A stretch of DNA of 64,000 nt, from assembly GCF_019443085.1 (NCBI RefSeq), contig NZ_JAHZIL010000002.1:620001-684000 (forward strand), read 5' to 3'. Made by a program: the position numbers and the translations under genes. Origin of the DNA: Marinobacter sp. F4218. Lineage in GTDB: Bacteria; Pseudomonadota; Gammaproteobacteria; Pseudomonadales; Oleiphilaceae. Positions within the stretch are counted from its first letter, which is position 1. Each line of letters starts with the position of its first letter. Under the pieces are notes generated by a model. That model did no database searches, was not told where the DNA came from, and saw only the letters and a list, made by a program, of their open reading frames with translations. This document shows positions 1-8,847 of the stretch, piece by piece.

Positions 1-702
1 CCGGGTAAATGCCTCATCTCGAAGGCTAAGGAAATCTCCGGTGGCATATTCCAGCGCCAGCCGCGGGGCATTGCCCGAGAGCATGAGGGCTTTAGCCAGA
101 ATGTCGGCAGGTGGGCGGTCCGCCTCTTCCAGTGCCTGGACTCTCTCCACCAACCACGTGTTTGCGGATTCCAAATCCGGCGTCGGGATGGTCAGAGTCT
201 GACAGCGCGACCGAACGGTCGGCAGAACCGGCCTGCCGCTCTCCTGCAACAAGAGAAGTGTGACGTCCGGAAGAGGCTCCTCCAGAGTCTTCAACAGGGC
301 ATTGGCCGCATTGATATTCAGTTGATCGGCGCGATCAATGATTGCCACCTTTCGTTTGGCAACCTGTGGGGACGCCACGGCAAACGTCGACAGTGCCCTG
401 ATCTGATCCACTTTGACCATTCGTGATTTTTCAGGGGCATAGACACGAACATCCGGGTGGCTGGACGCTGCGTACAGCTCGCATTGCTTACAGCGACCGC
501 AGGCAACCGGTTCACCGGGTGCCTGATCTGCAGGGCTATCACACAGTAAAAGGCCGGCAACGGCTTCGGCCCATGCCCGTTTTCCGACACCCCGTTCCCC
601 CGTGATGATCAGTGCGTGCGGGAGCCGGCCTTCCGACAGACGGTGCTGAACCGCTGACCAGGCCCGTTTGTGCCAGGGCATGTTGCGTGCGATATCGGTC
701 AC
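1..702 (-). CDS. holB: DNA polymerase III subunit delta' (HolB), C-terminal part beyond window
   Basis: This is the delta' subunit of the clamp-loader complex, which works with the DnaX gamma/tau protein to load the sliding clamp at the replication fork. About 234 N-terminal codons are visible and the rest lies left of the window. Reading the minus strand gives a P-loop-like GERGVGKR at residues 36-43, a CGRCKQC zinc-binding segment near 69-75 and the SRC sensor of AAA+ clamp-loader proteins. The start is GTG at 702-700, which overlaps the TGA of the upstream tgpA as GTGA; an in-frame ATG lies seven codons later. The overlap suggests translational coupling, although the pairing with tgpA looks like chance neighbourhood rather than shared function. 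Family assignment is firm and the exact start less so. Confidence 0.9.
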   Translation of the reverse strand, partial: MTDIARNMPWHKRAWSAVQHRLSEGRLPHALIITGERGVGKRAWAEAVAGLLLCDSPADQAPGEPVACGRCKQCELYAASSHPDVRVYAPEKSRMVKVDQIRALSTFAVASPQVAKRKVAIIDRADQLNINAANALLKTLEEPLPDVTLLLLQESGRPVLPTVRSRCQTLTIPTPDLESANTWLVERVQALEEADRPPADILAKALMLSGNAPRLALEYATGDFLSLRDEAFTR

Positions 703-2777
703 GGGCGTTTACCTGCTGTTGAATGAGAACGGCGCATTTGCTTTTTCATAGTGGCCAGCAAACGGCGGAGACGCTGCAATTGGTCATCCCTGCCTTCGGT
801 CGGGTTGTCGCTATAGTAATGGCTGTTGACGGTTCGGGCAAAGAGCCGCGCAGACTCAGCCACCGCAGGTTCAGCCCGGCCCAGGCGCTCAGCCAGCGCA
901 GTGGGTGTCTCGCCAGTCCGAACGGGCACTCCCGCCCGGAAACAGAGCAGGTGCCAGGTATCAACAATTCTCCGAAAAGCATCCCGACGTTCGCCCCTGC
1001 GCACTTGCCACGCGGACATCAGACTAGCCACAAGCAAACCGGCGCCAACAATTCCCGCACTCAGATAGCCTAACTCTTTCAAGCCAAAACCTCCGGGTAG
1101 GCGTGACATCAGGTCCATCTGACTTTGTCCCTGGTAACCCACGACCCAGCGCTGCCACTGATAATTAATGCGATCCAATTGAAGGCTTGCCCATTGGATA
1201 ATGGGAATATCGTTGTACCGTTGCGGCGATGTCCAGTCATCCTCAAGGAAGGAGCCCTCCTCCGCCACAGCCTCACGGAGCCCCGACTCAATCCGATCCG
1301 GTGCAATCGCAGCAGTTGGATCTACCCGAACCCAGCCCCTGCCCTCGATCCAGGCCTCAACCCAGGCGTGTGCATCGTATTGCCGCACGATCAGGTAGTC
1401 GCCACCGGCTCCTCGATCACCGCCCTGGTAGCCGACAACCACTCGCGCCGGAATGCCGGCCGCCCTCAAAACGAACACGGTCGCGCCGGCATAATGAGCA
1501 CAAAAGCCCCGCTTGGCGTCAAAAAGCAGTGTGTCGATGCCATTGTCAGGCATTTGAGGTGGTCTGAGTGTGTAGAAATAGGGCTGTTCCCGGAATCGGG
1601 TCAGCAATGCCTGGAGGACTTCGCTATCCGTCAAACGTCGGCGCAAATTGTCAGCCAGATCCCGGGCTCTTGGATTCCCGGTGGCCGGCAACTGAAGGTA
1701 CCGTCGGGCCTCCGCCGGTGGCAACGAGGTTGCCCCCCGATTCTCGGTTGCTTCCCGTTCCAGGCGGTATCGAACTGATGTGTCGGCTGGCCGTTTGAAT
1801 CGAAACAGATCCTCGGATTCCTCGACCACATTGGCAGACACCGCCCGGGAGTTTTCCAGTGCAAAGGCCCAACGCTTATCGGTGGGCTCCAGAAGCACAT
1901 CGTACTGTCGGGGCCCAAGATCACCTACGCCACCGTCCAGCGCCACACGCCCGGGGCGCTGATACCCCCCACCAGCGACCTGCCGCCAGGTTTCACCGTC
2001 CAGGTAATCCAGCACAAGGCCACGCCAATAGCGGTCCCTGTAGGCAGGCATTTCGCCACCAAACGTCACCCGAAACGCCCGCTCGCTACTCTGTGCCAAG
2101 CTTGAGATGTCGCCCGGGCGCATAGTGTCACTGATACCCGACCTTGCTTCGCCGGAAACCAGTGGTACGCTCCATAAAGGCGACATTCGGGGAAAGAAAA
2201 CAAACAGCAACACGACAATCGGCAAGGTTTTCGCCAACAACAGCCCCAGCCTCCGCCAACTCGCTTTCATGGCACCGGGAAAGTCCGGCGCATTAAGCAC
2301 CTGCAGGCCCACCAGCAGTGCCGCAATCGCCGCCAGGTTTACCAGGGTCCAGTGAATCTCTTGGTGGAAGAGAAAATTAACCGTACTCAGATAGACCAGG
2401 ATGAAAAATAGGACGTAGAAGTCCCTGGATGAGCGGGTTTCAAGCCACTTAAGACCGACCGCAAGCACAAAGAACGACGCGGCAGTATCAACGGAAAACC
2501 GGCCCCGCACGGTCGCAACATACACCGAGATCAACACCAGCATAATCCCGGCTCGCAACCACCGCCCCGGCAATCTTACTCGTCCGTACTGGGCAAGGCA
2601 GCGCCAAACCGCCAACACGGCACACGCCGCAATCAACCAGATTGGAAGGCGATCCAATTGCGGCGTCAGCAATAATGCGAAACTGCCGATAAGCCAAAGC
2701 ACGGCCCTGGAAGGCAGGCCGGAGGTGGGGGATGGTACCTCCGACACAGCGCCGGATCGTTCCTTTAGCCCTCTCAT
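699..2777 (-). CDS. tgpA: Transglutaminase-like membrane protein, TgpA/DUF3488 family
   Basis: This is an inner-membrane protein with a large periplasmic transglutaminase-type domain. The first 200 residues hold about six hydrophobic segments. The transglutaminase core follows, with the catalytic triad visible as Cys426 (RGFCAHYA), His470 (DAHAW) and Asp486 (RVDPT). A further membrane segment near residue 570 precedes a cytoplasmic DUF4129-like tail. In Pseudomonas aeruginosa TgpA is an essential gene, but its substrate is not established, so the reaction here is unknown. It overlaps the DUF58 gene upstream by ATGA, the usual partner in this family. The MoxR ATPase that commonly completes the trio is not adjacent. 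Length (692 aa) is normal for the family. Confidence 0.9.
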   Translation of the reverse strand: MRGLKERSGAVSEVPSPTSGLPSRAVLWLIGSFALLLTPQLDRLPIWLIAACAVLAVWRCLAQYGRVRLPGRWLRAGIMLVLISVYVATVRGRFSVDTAASFFVLAVGLKWLETRSSRDFYVLFFILVYLSTVNFLFHQEIHWTLVNLAAIAALLVGLQVLNAPDFPGAMKASWRRLGLLLAKTLPIVVLLFVFFPRMSPLWSVPLVSGEARSGISDTMRPGDISSLAQSSERAFRVTFGGEMPAYRDRYWRGLVLDYLDGETWRQVAGGGYQRPGRVALDGGVGDLGPRQYDVLLEPTDKRWAFALENSRAVSANVVEESEDLFRFKRPADTSVRYRLEREATENRGATSLPPAEARRYLQLPATGNPRARDLADNLRRRLTDSEVLQALLTRFREQPYFYTLRPPQMPDNGIDTLLFDAKRGFCAHYAGATVFVLRAAGIPARVVVGYQGGDRGAGGDYLIVRQYDAHAWVEAWIEGRGWVRVDPTAAIAPDRIESGLREAVAEEGSFLEDDWTSPQRYNDIPIIQWASLQLDRINYQWQRWVVGYQGQSQMDLMSRLPGGFGLKELGYLSAGIVGAGLLVASLMSAWQVRRGERRDAFRRIVDTWHLLCFRAGVPVRTGETPTALAERLGRAEPAVAESARLFARTVNSHYYSDNPTEGRDDQLQRLRRLLATMKKQMRRSHSTAGKRP

Positions 2778-3805
2778 ACACCTTCCTCCGCAAATCCTGA
2801 GCCTGCAGCGTCCGGTTGGAGTCTGGTTCCGTGGCGCACTGAATCCATCTCGCGGGGACGTTTCTCCCCATACACGGCGAGGGCCCTAAGGCAACGATTG
2901 ACGTGAGATGCGCCTGAATCGGGTTCAATAAGTTGACCCGGCAAACTGAGACCGAAGGGGATGCCGGATCGATCACGCTCGGCCACAAGCCAGGCGAGGT
3001 AACTGAGCCGTAACTCATGATTTGTGCCAGGGAAGGCATTGAAATCGAGCCAGTAGGGACTGCCTTGCTCTCCCTCCCATTCAGCGACCACCATCTGGCC
3101 ACTTCGGGCGTAACGCTTCCACATCACCCGTTGACTCATATCCCCTTCGCGCCACGGCCTCAGGTCGGCGTGGTCATTGCCTTCCGCCGGGCTGGAATTT
3201 TCGGAATCACTGCCATCTTCTACCGAAATGCCCACATCGGGAGCAGGAACCGGCCGGGGAAACACGATGCCGTAGGAGGCAGGCCGAATCCACGACCAGG
3301 CCTTGAGCAGACCGAAAGGAAACCGTGTCTCGATACGGATCCGGTCCGGGCGCAAATAGCCTCGATGCACCGAAGGGACTGGTAACGTCAGGTCTTTCGC
3401 CTGCCCGGCGGAAATGTGAGCGGCCCCAAGTCCGGAACCGTCACAGGATAAACGGATAGCAATGGCATTATCGCGACCGGCCGTCGCGCGAATTCGAAAA
3501 GGTAGCTCTTCACCCGCAATCCCTTCGCCTGTCTGGACCAGAGTCACTTCCAGCCCGGAAAGGTTTCGATGGGTCTGATGCATGGCACCAACGAAAACCG
3601 CCCCCAGTAGAAAGGTCGTCAGGTAAATCAGGCTGTTCTGATAGTTAATGCCGGTGATCAACATCACCAGCAACAGGACACCGAATACCGTGCCGGCACC
3701 TGTAGGCAAAATGAAAATATTCTTCTGACTGAGCAACTGGACGTCCGCGCGGGGAATTCGTCGATTCACCCACCGTTTCCAACGGTTCTTGAATAGGTTC
3801 TTCAT
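2774..3805 (-). CDS. DUF58 domain-containing membrane protein
   Basis: This 343-residue protein has two hydrophobic segments near residues 31-53 and 57-76, then a soluble region. That region carries the DUF58 signature RPWREGD at 216-222, followed by a VWA-like fold region. DUF58 proteins usually work with a MoxR-type AAA+ ATPase and a TgpA-like transglutaminase, probably in envelope protein or peptidoglycan homeostasis; the molecular role is unknown. I chose the ATG at 3805 because a reading from further upstream would add 37 residues that do not resemble the family. The stop overlaps the tgpA start as ATGA, so the two are almost certainly co-translated. No MoxR gene precedes it; the nearest one is at 39229-40071. 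Confidence 0.85.
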   Translation of the reverse strand: MKNLFKNRWKRWVNRRIPRADVQLLSQKNIFILPTGAGTVFGVLLLVMLITGINYQNSLIYLTTFLLGAVFVGAMHQTHRNLSGLEVTLVQTGEGIAGEELPFRIRATAGRDNAIAIRLSCDGSGLGAAHISAGQAKDLTLPVPSVHRGYLRPDRIRIETRFPFGLLKAWSWIRPASYGIVFPRPVPAPDVGISVEDGSDSENSSPAEGNDHADLRPWREGDMSQRVMWKRYARSGQMVVAEWEGEQGSPYWLDFNAFPGTNHELRLSYLAWLVAERDRSGIPFGLSLPGQLIEPDSGASHVNRCLRALAVYGEKRPREMDSVRHGTRLQPDAAGSGFAEEGV

Positions 3806-4028
3806 GGTGCCCTTCGGGCCAGTAAAAGCATTAAAAGTTCCGGCAATATAAACCGTGTAGCGACAGCTTAATAACAATACTGGAAATTCGACGATTCTGA
3901 TCACAAATGCAATCAATCCAGCTTGAAAACCTGTCCTACAAACCGAATACTTGATATTGGAAGCATCCTGACTGCAGTAAGGTCAGACATGCCATGAATC
4001 AGCGTTTATCTTCCCAAAAGGCCTGATT

Positions 4029-4646
4029 ATGAAACGCCGAAATCTGCTCGCTGCTTCAGTCGCAGGGATTAGTGCATCCCTCCCTGCCCTGGCAGGTGTT
4101 CAGGCACTGACTTCAGACGAGATGGTCGAAACCTATGTTAAGGATTCTGCCGTTATTGTCGTCCCCAAGGAGCAACAGAAATCAGAAGCGGACCGCCAAC
4201 GAATCATCCGCTCGCTCACGATTTCCCCGGGCGAGCCGGTGCTCAGCGAGGCCGAAGAGGAAGCCTATCGGGAAGCCTTGCAAAGGTACATTGAGGAAGG
4301 AAAAACGGATGCGCTCGAAAGCGCTGAAGACGAATTCCTGAGACGCGCCCTGCTCTTGCCCCAGGAAGAGCTCGCGCGGGCACAGCCCCCCGCCGAGTTT
4401 ACACCTACGATTCCTCCGCTGATCTTCGGCCAGCAGGCCCAGATACCGGATGAACCATTTTCCCAGACTTTCCTGAATGATCAGTTGGGGATTGGGTTTG
4501 ACGGCCAGAACCTCAACTTTTCCATTGGCAATCCGCCGGGCATTGATCAGATTCAGGTTCCGCAGGCTATTAATGAAGGGCCGATCAGCCTTACTCCGCG
4601 TCCCGGTGGCGGCTTTGATCTTTCCATTGCAGTGCCCGACCAATAA
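4029..4646 (+). CDS. Exported protein of unknown function
   Basis: A 205-residue protein that I do not recognise. Residues 1-22 form a signal peptide with an ALA|G cleavage site. Residues 45-115 are strongly charged and rich in Glu, probably helical. The C-terminal half is rich in Gly, Pro and Asn and resembles a beta-rich or disordered tail. There is no cysteine in the mature part and no recognisable catalytic motif. An AAAAGG ribosome binding site sits eight bases before the ATG. The gene is monocistronic, divergent from the DUF58-tgpA operon and closed by an intrinsic terminator. Two other exported unknowns lie immediately downstream on the other strand, so a shared surface-related role is possible but unproven. 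Confidence 0.7.
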   Translation: MKRRNLLAASVAGISASLPALAGVQALTSDEMVETYVKDSAVIVVPKEQQKSEADRQRIIRSLTISPGEPVLSEAEEEAYREALQRYIEEGKTDALESAEDEFLRRALLLPQEELARAQPPAEFTPTIPPLIFGQQAQIPDEPFSQTFLNDQLGIGFDGQNLNFSIGNPPGIDQIQVPQAINEGPISLTPRPGGGFDLSIAVPDQ

Positions 4647-4668
4647 TCTGGCCCCATTTCAAGACCAA

Positions 4669-4698
4669 AACGGCAGCCCCTGGGTTGCCGTTTTTTTT
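4669..4698 (+). terminator. Intrinsic terminator after the exported protein gene
   Basis: The inverted repeat AACGGCA/TGCCGTT (4669-4675 and 4686-4692) is followed by an uninterrupted run of T up to 4698. It sits 23 bases after the stop codon of the plus-strand gene ending at 4646. Confidence 0.85.
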
Positions 4699-4720
4699 CG
4701 ATCCCAACTTTTCAGGAACA

Positions 4721-4745
4721 AAAAAACGCCCCGCTAGGCGGGGCG
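4721..4745 (-). terminator. Intrinsic terminator after the DUF6160 gene
   Basis: CGCCCCGC (4727-4734) pairs with GCGGGGCG (4738-4745). Read on the minus strand the stem is followed by a T-run (the A-run 4721-4726). It lies 28 bases downstream of the stop codon of the minus-strand gene ending at 4773. Together with the terminator at 4669-4698 it insulates the convergent genes. Confidence 0.85.
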
Positions 4746-4772
4746 CTTCACCAGTTCTGGTATCAGGTCAGA

Positions 4773-5687
4773 TTAGTGACCGTAGATAGCCATCTTGGTG
4801 TCGGTAACGGCCAGGTTATCCAGGGCCACGGAACCGATGGAGGTACCACCAATTTCAACAGCGCCGATAGCAACGTCCATGTAGACGTTGTTTACGTCAA
4901 CGCGCAGTACGTCAACAGCGGTAGAGGCACCCAGGCCAGCACCCTTGTAAACGTCCAGGTTAACGTTCGCATAGTTGGTCAACTTACCAAACGCCAGCTG
5001 TTGCTGCGGGTTAGTAAGATCGTAGCCCTCTGCAGACGCACCGCTGCTTGCTGCCAGTTCTTCATCAGCAGTTGTACCGTTACCATCGTAGTCGAAGTTA
5101 GTGCCAGCACCTGTAACGGTCAGGTCACGGATACCGATAGCCAGGAAATCAACGTCGAAGTCCATATCGTCGATGTCGAACGCAACAGCTACGTTGAGGT
5201 GATCAGTCGCAGTGTCTACGCGCATATCCAGAGCCGCCAGGTCACCGTGCATACTCATGTTGGAGATCAGAGTAGTGCTGTCTGTACCAGTAGAACCCGC
5301 GAGGAGCTCCATGGAATCAACAGTCATACCCCAGTCGATCGGAACAGGTGCGCCGGTGGCCGGATCGGTCTGAAGTGACCCAACGTGGATGATGGCGTCA
5401 CCATCGTCAGCAACGTCAATATCGATCTTCAGCTGGTCAAGGAGGTCAGTGCCAGTACCACCGGCAACACCAGAACCACCAAGCACGATGCCGTTAACCG
5501 CGAAGGAGCCCTCATCGGTGTACTTGAACTGGCCGATGCTTACTTTGGTTTCCAGCTCGATGGTCACACCGGCCTGACCGGTAACGTTACCCATGGCGCT
5601 GTCGTTCATGGCTTTCAGTTCTGCGTTGGCTGCAAAAGGAGCCGCGGCGATAGCTGTAGCAAGAGCAATTTTATTCAGGCCTTTCAT
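4773..5687 (-). CDS. Exported DUF6160 (FilA-like) protein
   Basis: A 304-residue secreted protein. Residues 1-22 are a clear signal peptide ending AANA|E. The mature N-terminus carries the pattern LKAMND..MGNVTGQAG typical of DUF6160 proteins, which include FilA, annotated as a putative pilus-associated protein in Acinetobacter. The rest is acidic and Gly/Asp/Thr rich with many short beta-strand-like repeats (for example DIDDMDFDVDF near the middle) and no cysteine, which fits a surface or outer-membrane-associated beta protein. A strong AAGGAGA ribosome binding site precedes the ATG and an intrinsic terminator follows, so expression could be high. The function is unknown; the family call rests on the N-terminal motif only. 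Confidence 0.7.
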   Translation of the reverse strand: MKGLNKIALATAIAAAPFAANAELKAMNDSAMGNVTGQAGVTIELETKVSIGQFKYTDEGSFAVNGIVLGGSGVAGGTGTDLLDQLKIDIDVADDGDAIIHVGSLQTDPATGAPVPIDWGMTVDSMELLAGSTGTDSTTLISNMSMHGDLAALDMRVDTATDHLNVAVAFDIDDMDFDVDFLAIGIRDLTVTGAGTNFDYDGNGTTADEELAASSGASAEGYDLTNPQQQLAFGKLTNYANVNLDVYKGAGLGASTAVDVLRVDVNNVYMDVAIGAVEIGGTSIGSVALDNLAVTDTKMAIYGH

Positions 5688-5866
5688 TCTTATCTCCTTA
5701 TAAACTCATGTTGTTCTTATCTGAGCTTTTTAGTTTTGGGTGTGGACTTCGTTACTCCACAATTCCATTTAAGATTGTTTTACAGTCCTAGTCCGTGACT
5801 GCATTCACAGTTCTTAACCCACCAATTACAACCTGAAACAAACCACGACTATTTCTCAAAATGCCC

Positions 5867-6478
5867 TTAACCGGTGCTAGGTGCCTGACCTTTATCATCG
5901 TAGAACATCTGAAATGGCTTATTGTTGGTCACAGGTTCTGCGTATTTGACGTTGCCACCATCAATCTCAAAAGGAACAATCTTTGTCGCAGAAATACCGA
6001 GGCGATGTTCGTGTTCAAGCACAAGCACCTCTTGAGGATTGTCCTCACTGAGCTTGCCTGCATAGACGATAACCGCAGCATTAATTTTTCCCCTCCGTGC
6101 GATGGATTTCAGCGCTGCCCGGAACATGGCGATCCGGATCTGGGGGGGCGCACCATCAGCCGATTCATCCAACGAAACCTTCTTGACGGTTATGCCATCT
6201 GACATAAGCATCCAGGCTGACGGCATCGCCTGTCCCTTTCCCTCCAACTCAGGCGCATACTCTTCCGTCGCATTTCTGGCCAGGTAAGCTAGTTGCTTGT
6301 TCCCGATCACCAGATACTTTGCCATCTCTTTCTTTGAGATCACCCCATCCGATAACACACTGTTCTTCGGAATTTTCACCTCAACGGTCTCCTCCTGAGC
6401 CAGAGAAACCCCAGAACCGAGCGTAATAACGCCAGATAACAAGGTCGCGGTAATTTTTGCCCGAGAGAAAAGCTGCAT
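5867..6478 (-). CDS. Exported protein of unknown function
   Basis: A 203-residue protein that I do not recognise. Residues 1-27 look like a signal peptide ending SLA|Q. The mature part is a mixed alpha/beta sequence without cysteine, recognisable enzyme motif or membrane segment. Its upstream position and orientation relative to the DUF6160 gene would allow co-transcription, but 179 bases separate them. It is divergent from pabB with about 190 bases between, enough for two promoters. A role linked to the DUF6160 surface protein is only a guess from position. Confidence 0.6.
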   Translation of the reverse strand: MQLFSRAKITATLLSGVITLGSGVSLAQEETVEVKIPKNSVLSDGVISKKEMAKYLVIGNKQLAYLARNATEEYAPELEGKGQAMPSAWMLMSDGITVKKVSLDESADGAPPQIRIAMFRAALKSIARRGKINAAVIVYAGKLSEDNPQEVLVLEHEHRLGISATKIVPFEIDGGNVKYAEPVTNNKPFQMFYDDKGQAPSTG

Positions 6479-6666
6479 GGTTTATTTCCTGTTGTTGGTT
6501 CATGAAACAGACGCGAAGCCCGGCCTCTTTCGATAGAATAGGCCGTGCCGTTATTGCCATTTGCGTTGATTGTTTTTAAGTACATCATTAAATCAGCGCT
6601 AATCCGCAACCGACAACGTCCGTTTTGTGGCCTGATTATCATTCTTCCGAATTTTCCGAGGGCAAA

Positions 6667-8013
6667 TTGACTCTTTCCGTAACCACTCCCATCAGTGAGC
6701 ATCAGTACAAACGTCTGTTGACCCACGCATCCAAAGAACGTGATTTCGTGTATGTGGGAAGTGTGGGTGCAGGGGAAGCCCGGGGCTCATTCAGTGGATT
6801 CTCGGCAACTGCCTCGGAATCCCGGATCCTGTTTTCGCCGGATGCCGGCCCAGCAGAAGTCAAAACACTGATTGCGGACATGGAGTCAATCGTTTCAGAC
6901 TTCGAGCTCCGCGACGAAGGGAATAAACAGTGCCTCAAGGGTGGATGGATCGGTTTTCTCAGCTACGAACTCGGCTACGCAAGGGAAGCGCATCTTACAG
7001 CGCTATGCCCCAGGTCGCCGGTGCCTCTTGTCTCTGCCGGGTTTTACCTCTGGACTGCGAGCTATAATCGCAAGACCGAAGCGCACTACCTCTGGGTACA
7101 CCCACAATGCCCGGCAAGGGTGCGCGAAAAACTGGTTGGTTGGCTGAGCTCCGAACCCGTAGCCATTGATTCATCCTGGGCCATGCCCTCCTGCTTCAGG
7201 CCCCGCCAATCCCCCGAGGCGTTCAAGGCCAGCGTTGAGGCTATTTGCCGATACATAGAGGCGGGAGACTGCTATCAGGCGAACCTGTCTCAGGAGTTTG
7301 TAGGCCGGTATCAAGGTGAGCCCTGGACCGCGTTCCAGGCACTTGCAGAGGCGAACCCGACACCGTACAGCGCCTTTATCCGGGCCGGAGATGATGCGGT
7401 TCTCTCCATTTCACCGGAACGGTTCCTGGAAATTGACGGAAACACGATCACAACCAGCCCAATCAAGGGTACCCGAGCAAGGGGTACAACCCCGGAAGAA
7501 GACAGAGCACTGGCGGAAGAGCTTGAGGCATCGGACAAAGACCGGGCCGAGAACTTGATGATCGTCGACCTACTGCGGAATGATCTGAGCCTGAATTCGG
7601 CAACCGGCAGTGTGATCGTTGACAAGCTTTTTGCCCTCGAATCCTATCGGAACGTTCACCATCTGGTCAGCCACATACACGCCCGACTCGCACCGGGCGT
7701 AACGCCGCTAAAGGCGCTCTTCGACGCTTTCCCGGGCGGCTCCATCACCGGCGCCCCCAAGATTCGGGCCATGGAGATCATTCGGGAACTGGAACCACAC
7801 TGGCGCGGTCCCTATTGCGGCTCTGTTTTTTATCGGGGCCTGGACGGCACACTGGACAGCAACATCGCCATTCGGACCATGCTGTGCCAAGGCGACGGCA
7901 CCATACGCTGCTGGGGAGGCGGGGGAATTGTCTCGGATTCGGAACCCGAGAGTGAATATCAGGAGACGCTGACGAAGGTCAGACCACTGATGGAGTTCCT
8001 CGAAAACCTGTAA
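6667..8013 (+). CDS. pabB: Aminodeoxychorismate synthase component I (PabB)
   Basis: This enzyme converts chorismate to 4-amino-4-deoxychorismate, the first step of p-aminobenzoate and folate synthesis, using ammonia from a PabA glutaminase encoded elsewhere. The chorismate-binding fold is complete. PIKGT near the middle carries the lysine that distinguishes PabB from TrpE-type PIAGT. RAENLMIVDLLRNDL and PGGSITGAPK are the conserved C-terminal segments. No ATG lies near the expected start. I chose TTG at 6667, preceded by GAGGG with a five-base gap; another TTG in frame at 6625 would add 14 residues and lacks a ribosome binding site. The gene stands alone, convergent with thrH. Confidence 0.9.
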   Translation: MTLSVTTPISEHQYKRLLTHASKERDFVYVGSVGAGEARGSFSGFSATASESRILFSPDAGPAEVKTLIADMESIVSDFELRDEGNKQCLKGGWIGFLSYELGYAREAHLTALCPRSPVPLVSAGFYLWTASYNRKTEAHYLWVHPQCPARVREKLVGWLSSEPVAIDSSWAMPSCFRPRQSPEAFKASVEAICRYIEAGDCYQANLSQEFVGRYQGEPWTAFQALAEANPTPYSAFIRAGDDAVLSISPERFLEIDGNTITTSPIKGTRARGTTPEEDRALAEELEASDKDRAENLMIVDLLRNDLSLNSATGSVIVDKLFALESYRNVHHLVSHIHARLAPGVTPLKALFDAFPGGSITGAPKIRAMEIIRELEPHWRGPYCGSVFYRGLDGTLDSNIAIRTMLCQGDGTIRCWGGGGIVSDSEPESEYQETLTKVRPLMEFLENL

Positions 8014-8051
8014 GGGGGAGCCACGAACCCTCCCCCCGCCAGAGAATCCGC

Positions 8052-8666
8052 TCAGGCGCTGTGATTGGCGCTGGCCTTGAGAAATTCCTGTCTCAGATCG
8101 TCAAAGTTGTGCACCGCCGGGAATTGTGGAAACTCGTCAATCACATTCTGGGGCGCATGAAACAGAATCCCCGCCTCAGCCTGCCCCAGCATAGTGGTAT
8201 CGTTGTACGAGTCACCGGCAGCGATCACCCGGTAGTTGAGCAACTGGAAAGCTCGGACAGACTGCCGCTTCGGGTCGCGCTGGCGCAGCAGGTAATCTGT
8301 AATCTGTCCGTTGTCTGCCACTTCAAGCTTATGACAGAGCAACGCCGGGAAACCGAGCTTTGCCATCAGCGGCATGGCGAACTCGTAGAAAGTATCGGAC
8401 AGAATCACCACCTGGAATCGTTCCCGCAGCCAGTCCAAAAACTCCCGGGCGCCTGGCAGCGGGTCCAGTTCGCCAATCACCTCCTGAATCTGTGGCAATC
8501 CATAGCCATGCTGGTCAAGCAGTTTGAGGCGCTGGGTCATAAGTACGTCGTAATCAGGGATGTCACGAGTCGTCGCCTTGAGCTCTTCAATACCGGTTTT
8601 CTCCGCGAACGCGATCCAGATTTCCGGGATCAGTACTCCCTCAAGGTCAAGGCATGCGAGTTCCAC
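8052..8666 (-). CDS. thrH: Phosphoserine phosphatase / homoserine phosphotransferase ThrH
   Basis: A HAD-superfamily enzyme of 204 residues. In Pseudomonas the homologous ThrH hydrolyses phosphoserine and can transfer the phosphate to homoserine, linking serine and threonine synthesis. HAD motif I is seen as LDLEGVLIPE (Asp7, with Glu9 in place of the second Asp as in ThrH), motif II as ILSDT and motif IV as AAGDSYND. Length and motif variants match ThrH rather than SerB. It is convergent with pabB, with only 38 bases between the stops, and divergent from cysH across 181 bases that must hold both promoters. Confidence 0.9.
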   Translation of the reverse strand: MELACLDLEGVLIPEIWIAFAEKTGIEELKATTRDIPDYDVLMTQRLKLLDQHGYGLPQIQEVIGELDPLPGAREFLDWLRERFQVVILSDTFYEFAMPLMAKLGFPALLCHKLEVADNGQITDYLLRQRDPKRQSVRAFQLLNYRVIAAGDSYNDTTMLGQAEAGILFHAPQNVIDEFPQFPAVHNFDDLRQEFLKASANHSA

Positions 8667-8847
8667 AGTGGTCTCCTGATAGACAGTTAGGTATGTCGGA
8701 GCAACGGCTCCGCTCTGGTTTGCGCCGTATGATAAGAAAATACCGCGAGGATTGCATCGGGCATAACCATATAGACGCTCATTCCTTCATGCTATGAGGC
8801 ATTTAATGGTAGCCTTTTCACTCATTTAGATCAGGTACCTGCAGGAC

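Noticed and set aside
1125..1778. Long plus-strand reading frame of 217 codons
   Set aside because: It is antisense to the transglutaminase domain of tgpA, has no ribosome binding site and no protein-like composition.
4773..5687. PEP-CTERM substrate of the exosortase
   Set aside because: The DUF6160 protein ends without a VPEP motif, membrane helix or basic tail; no other exported protein in the window has one either.
8832..8841. CAGGTACCTG palindrome before cysH
   Set aside because: It is short, overlaps the ribosome binding region and does not resemble a CysB site; most likely chance.
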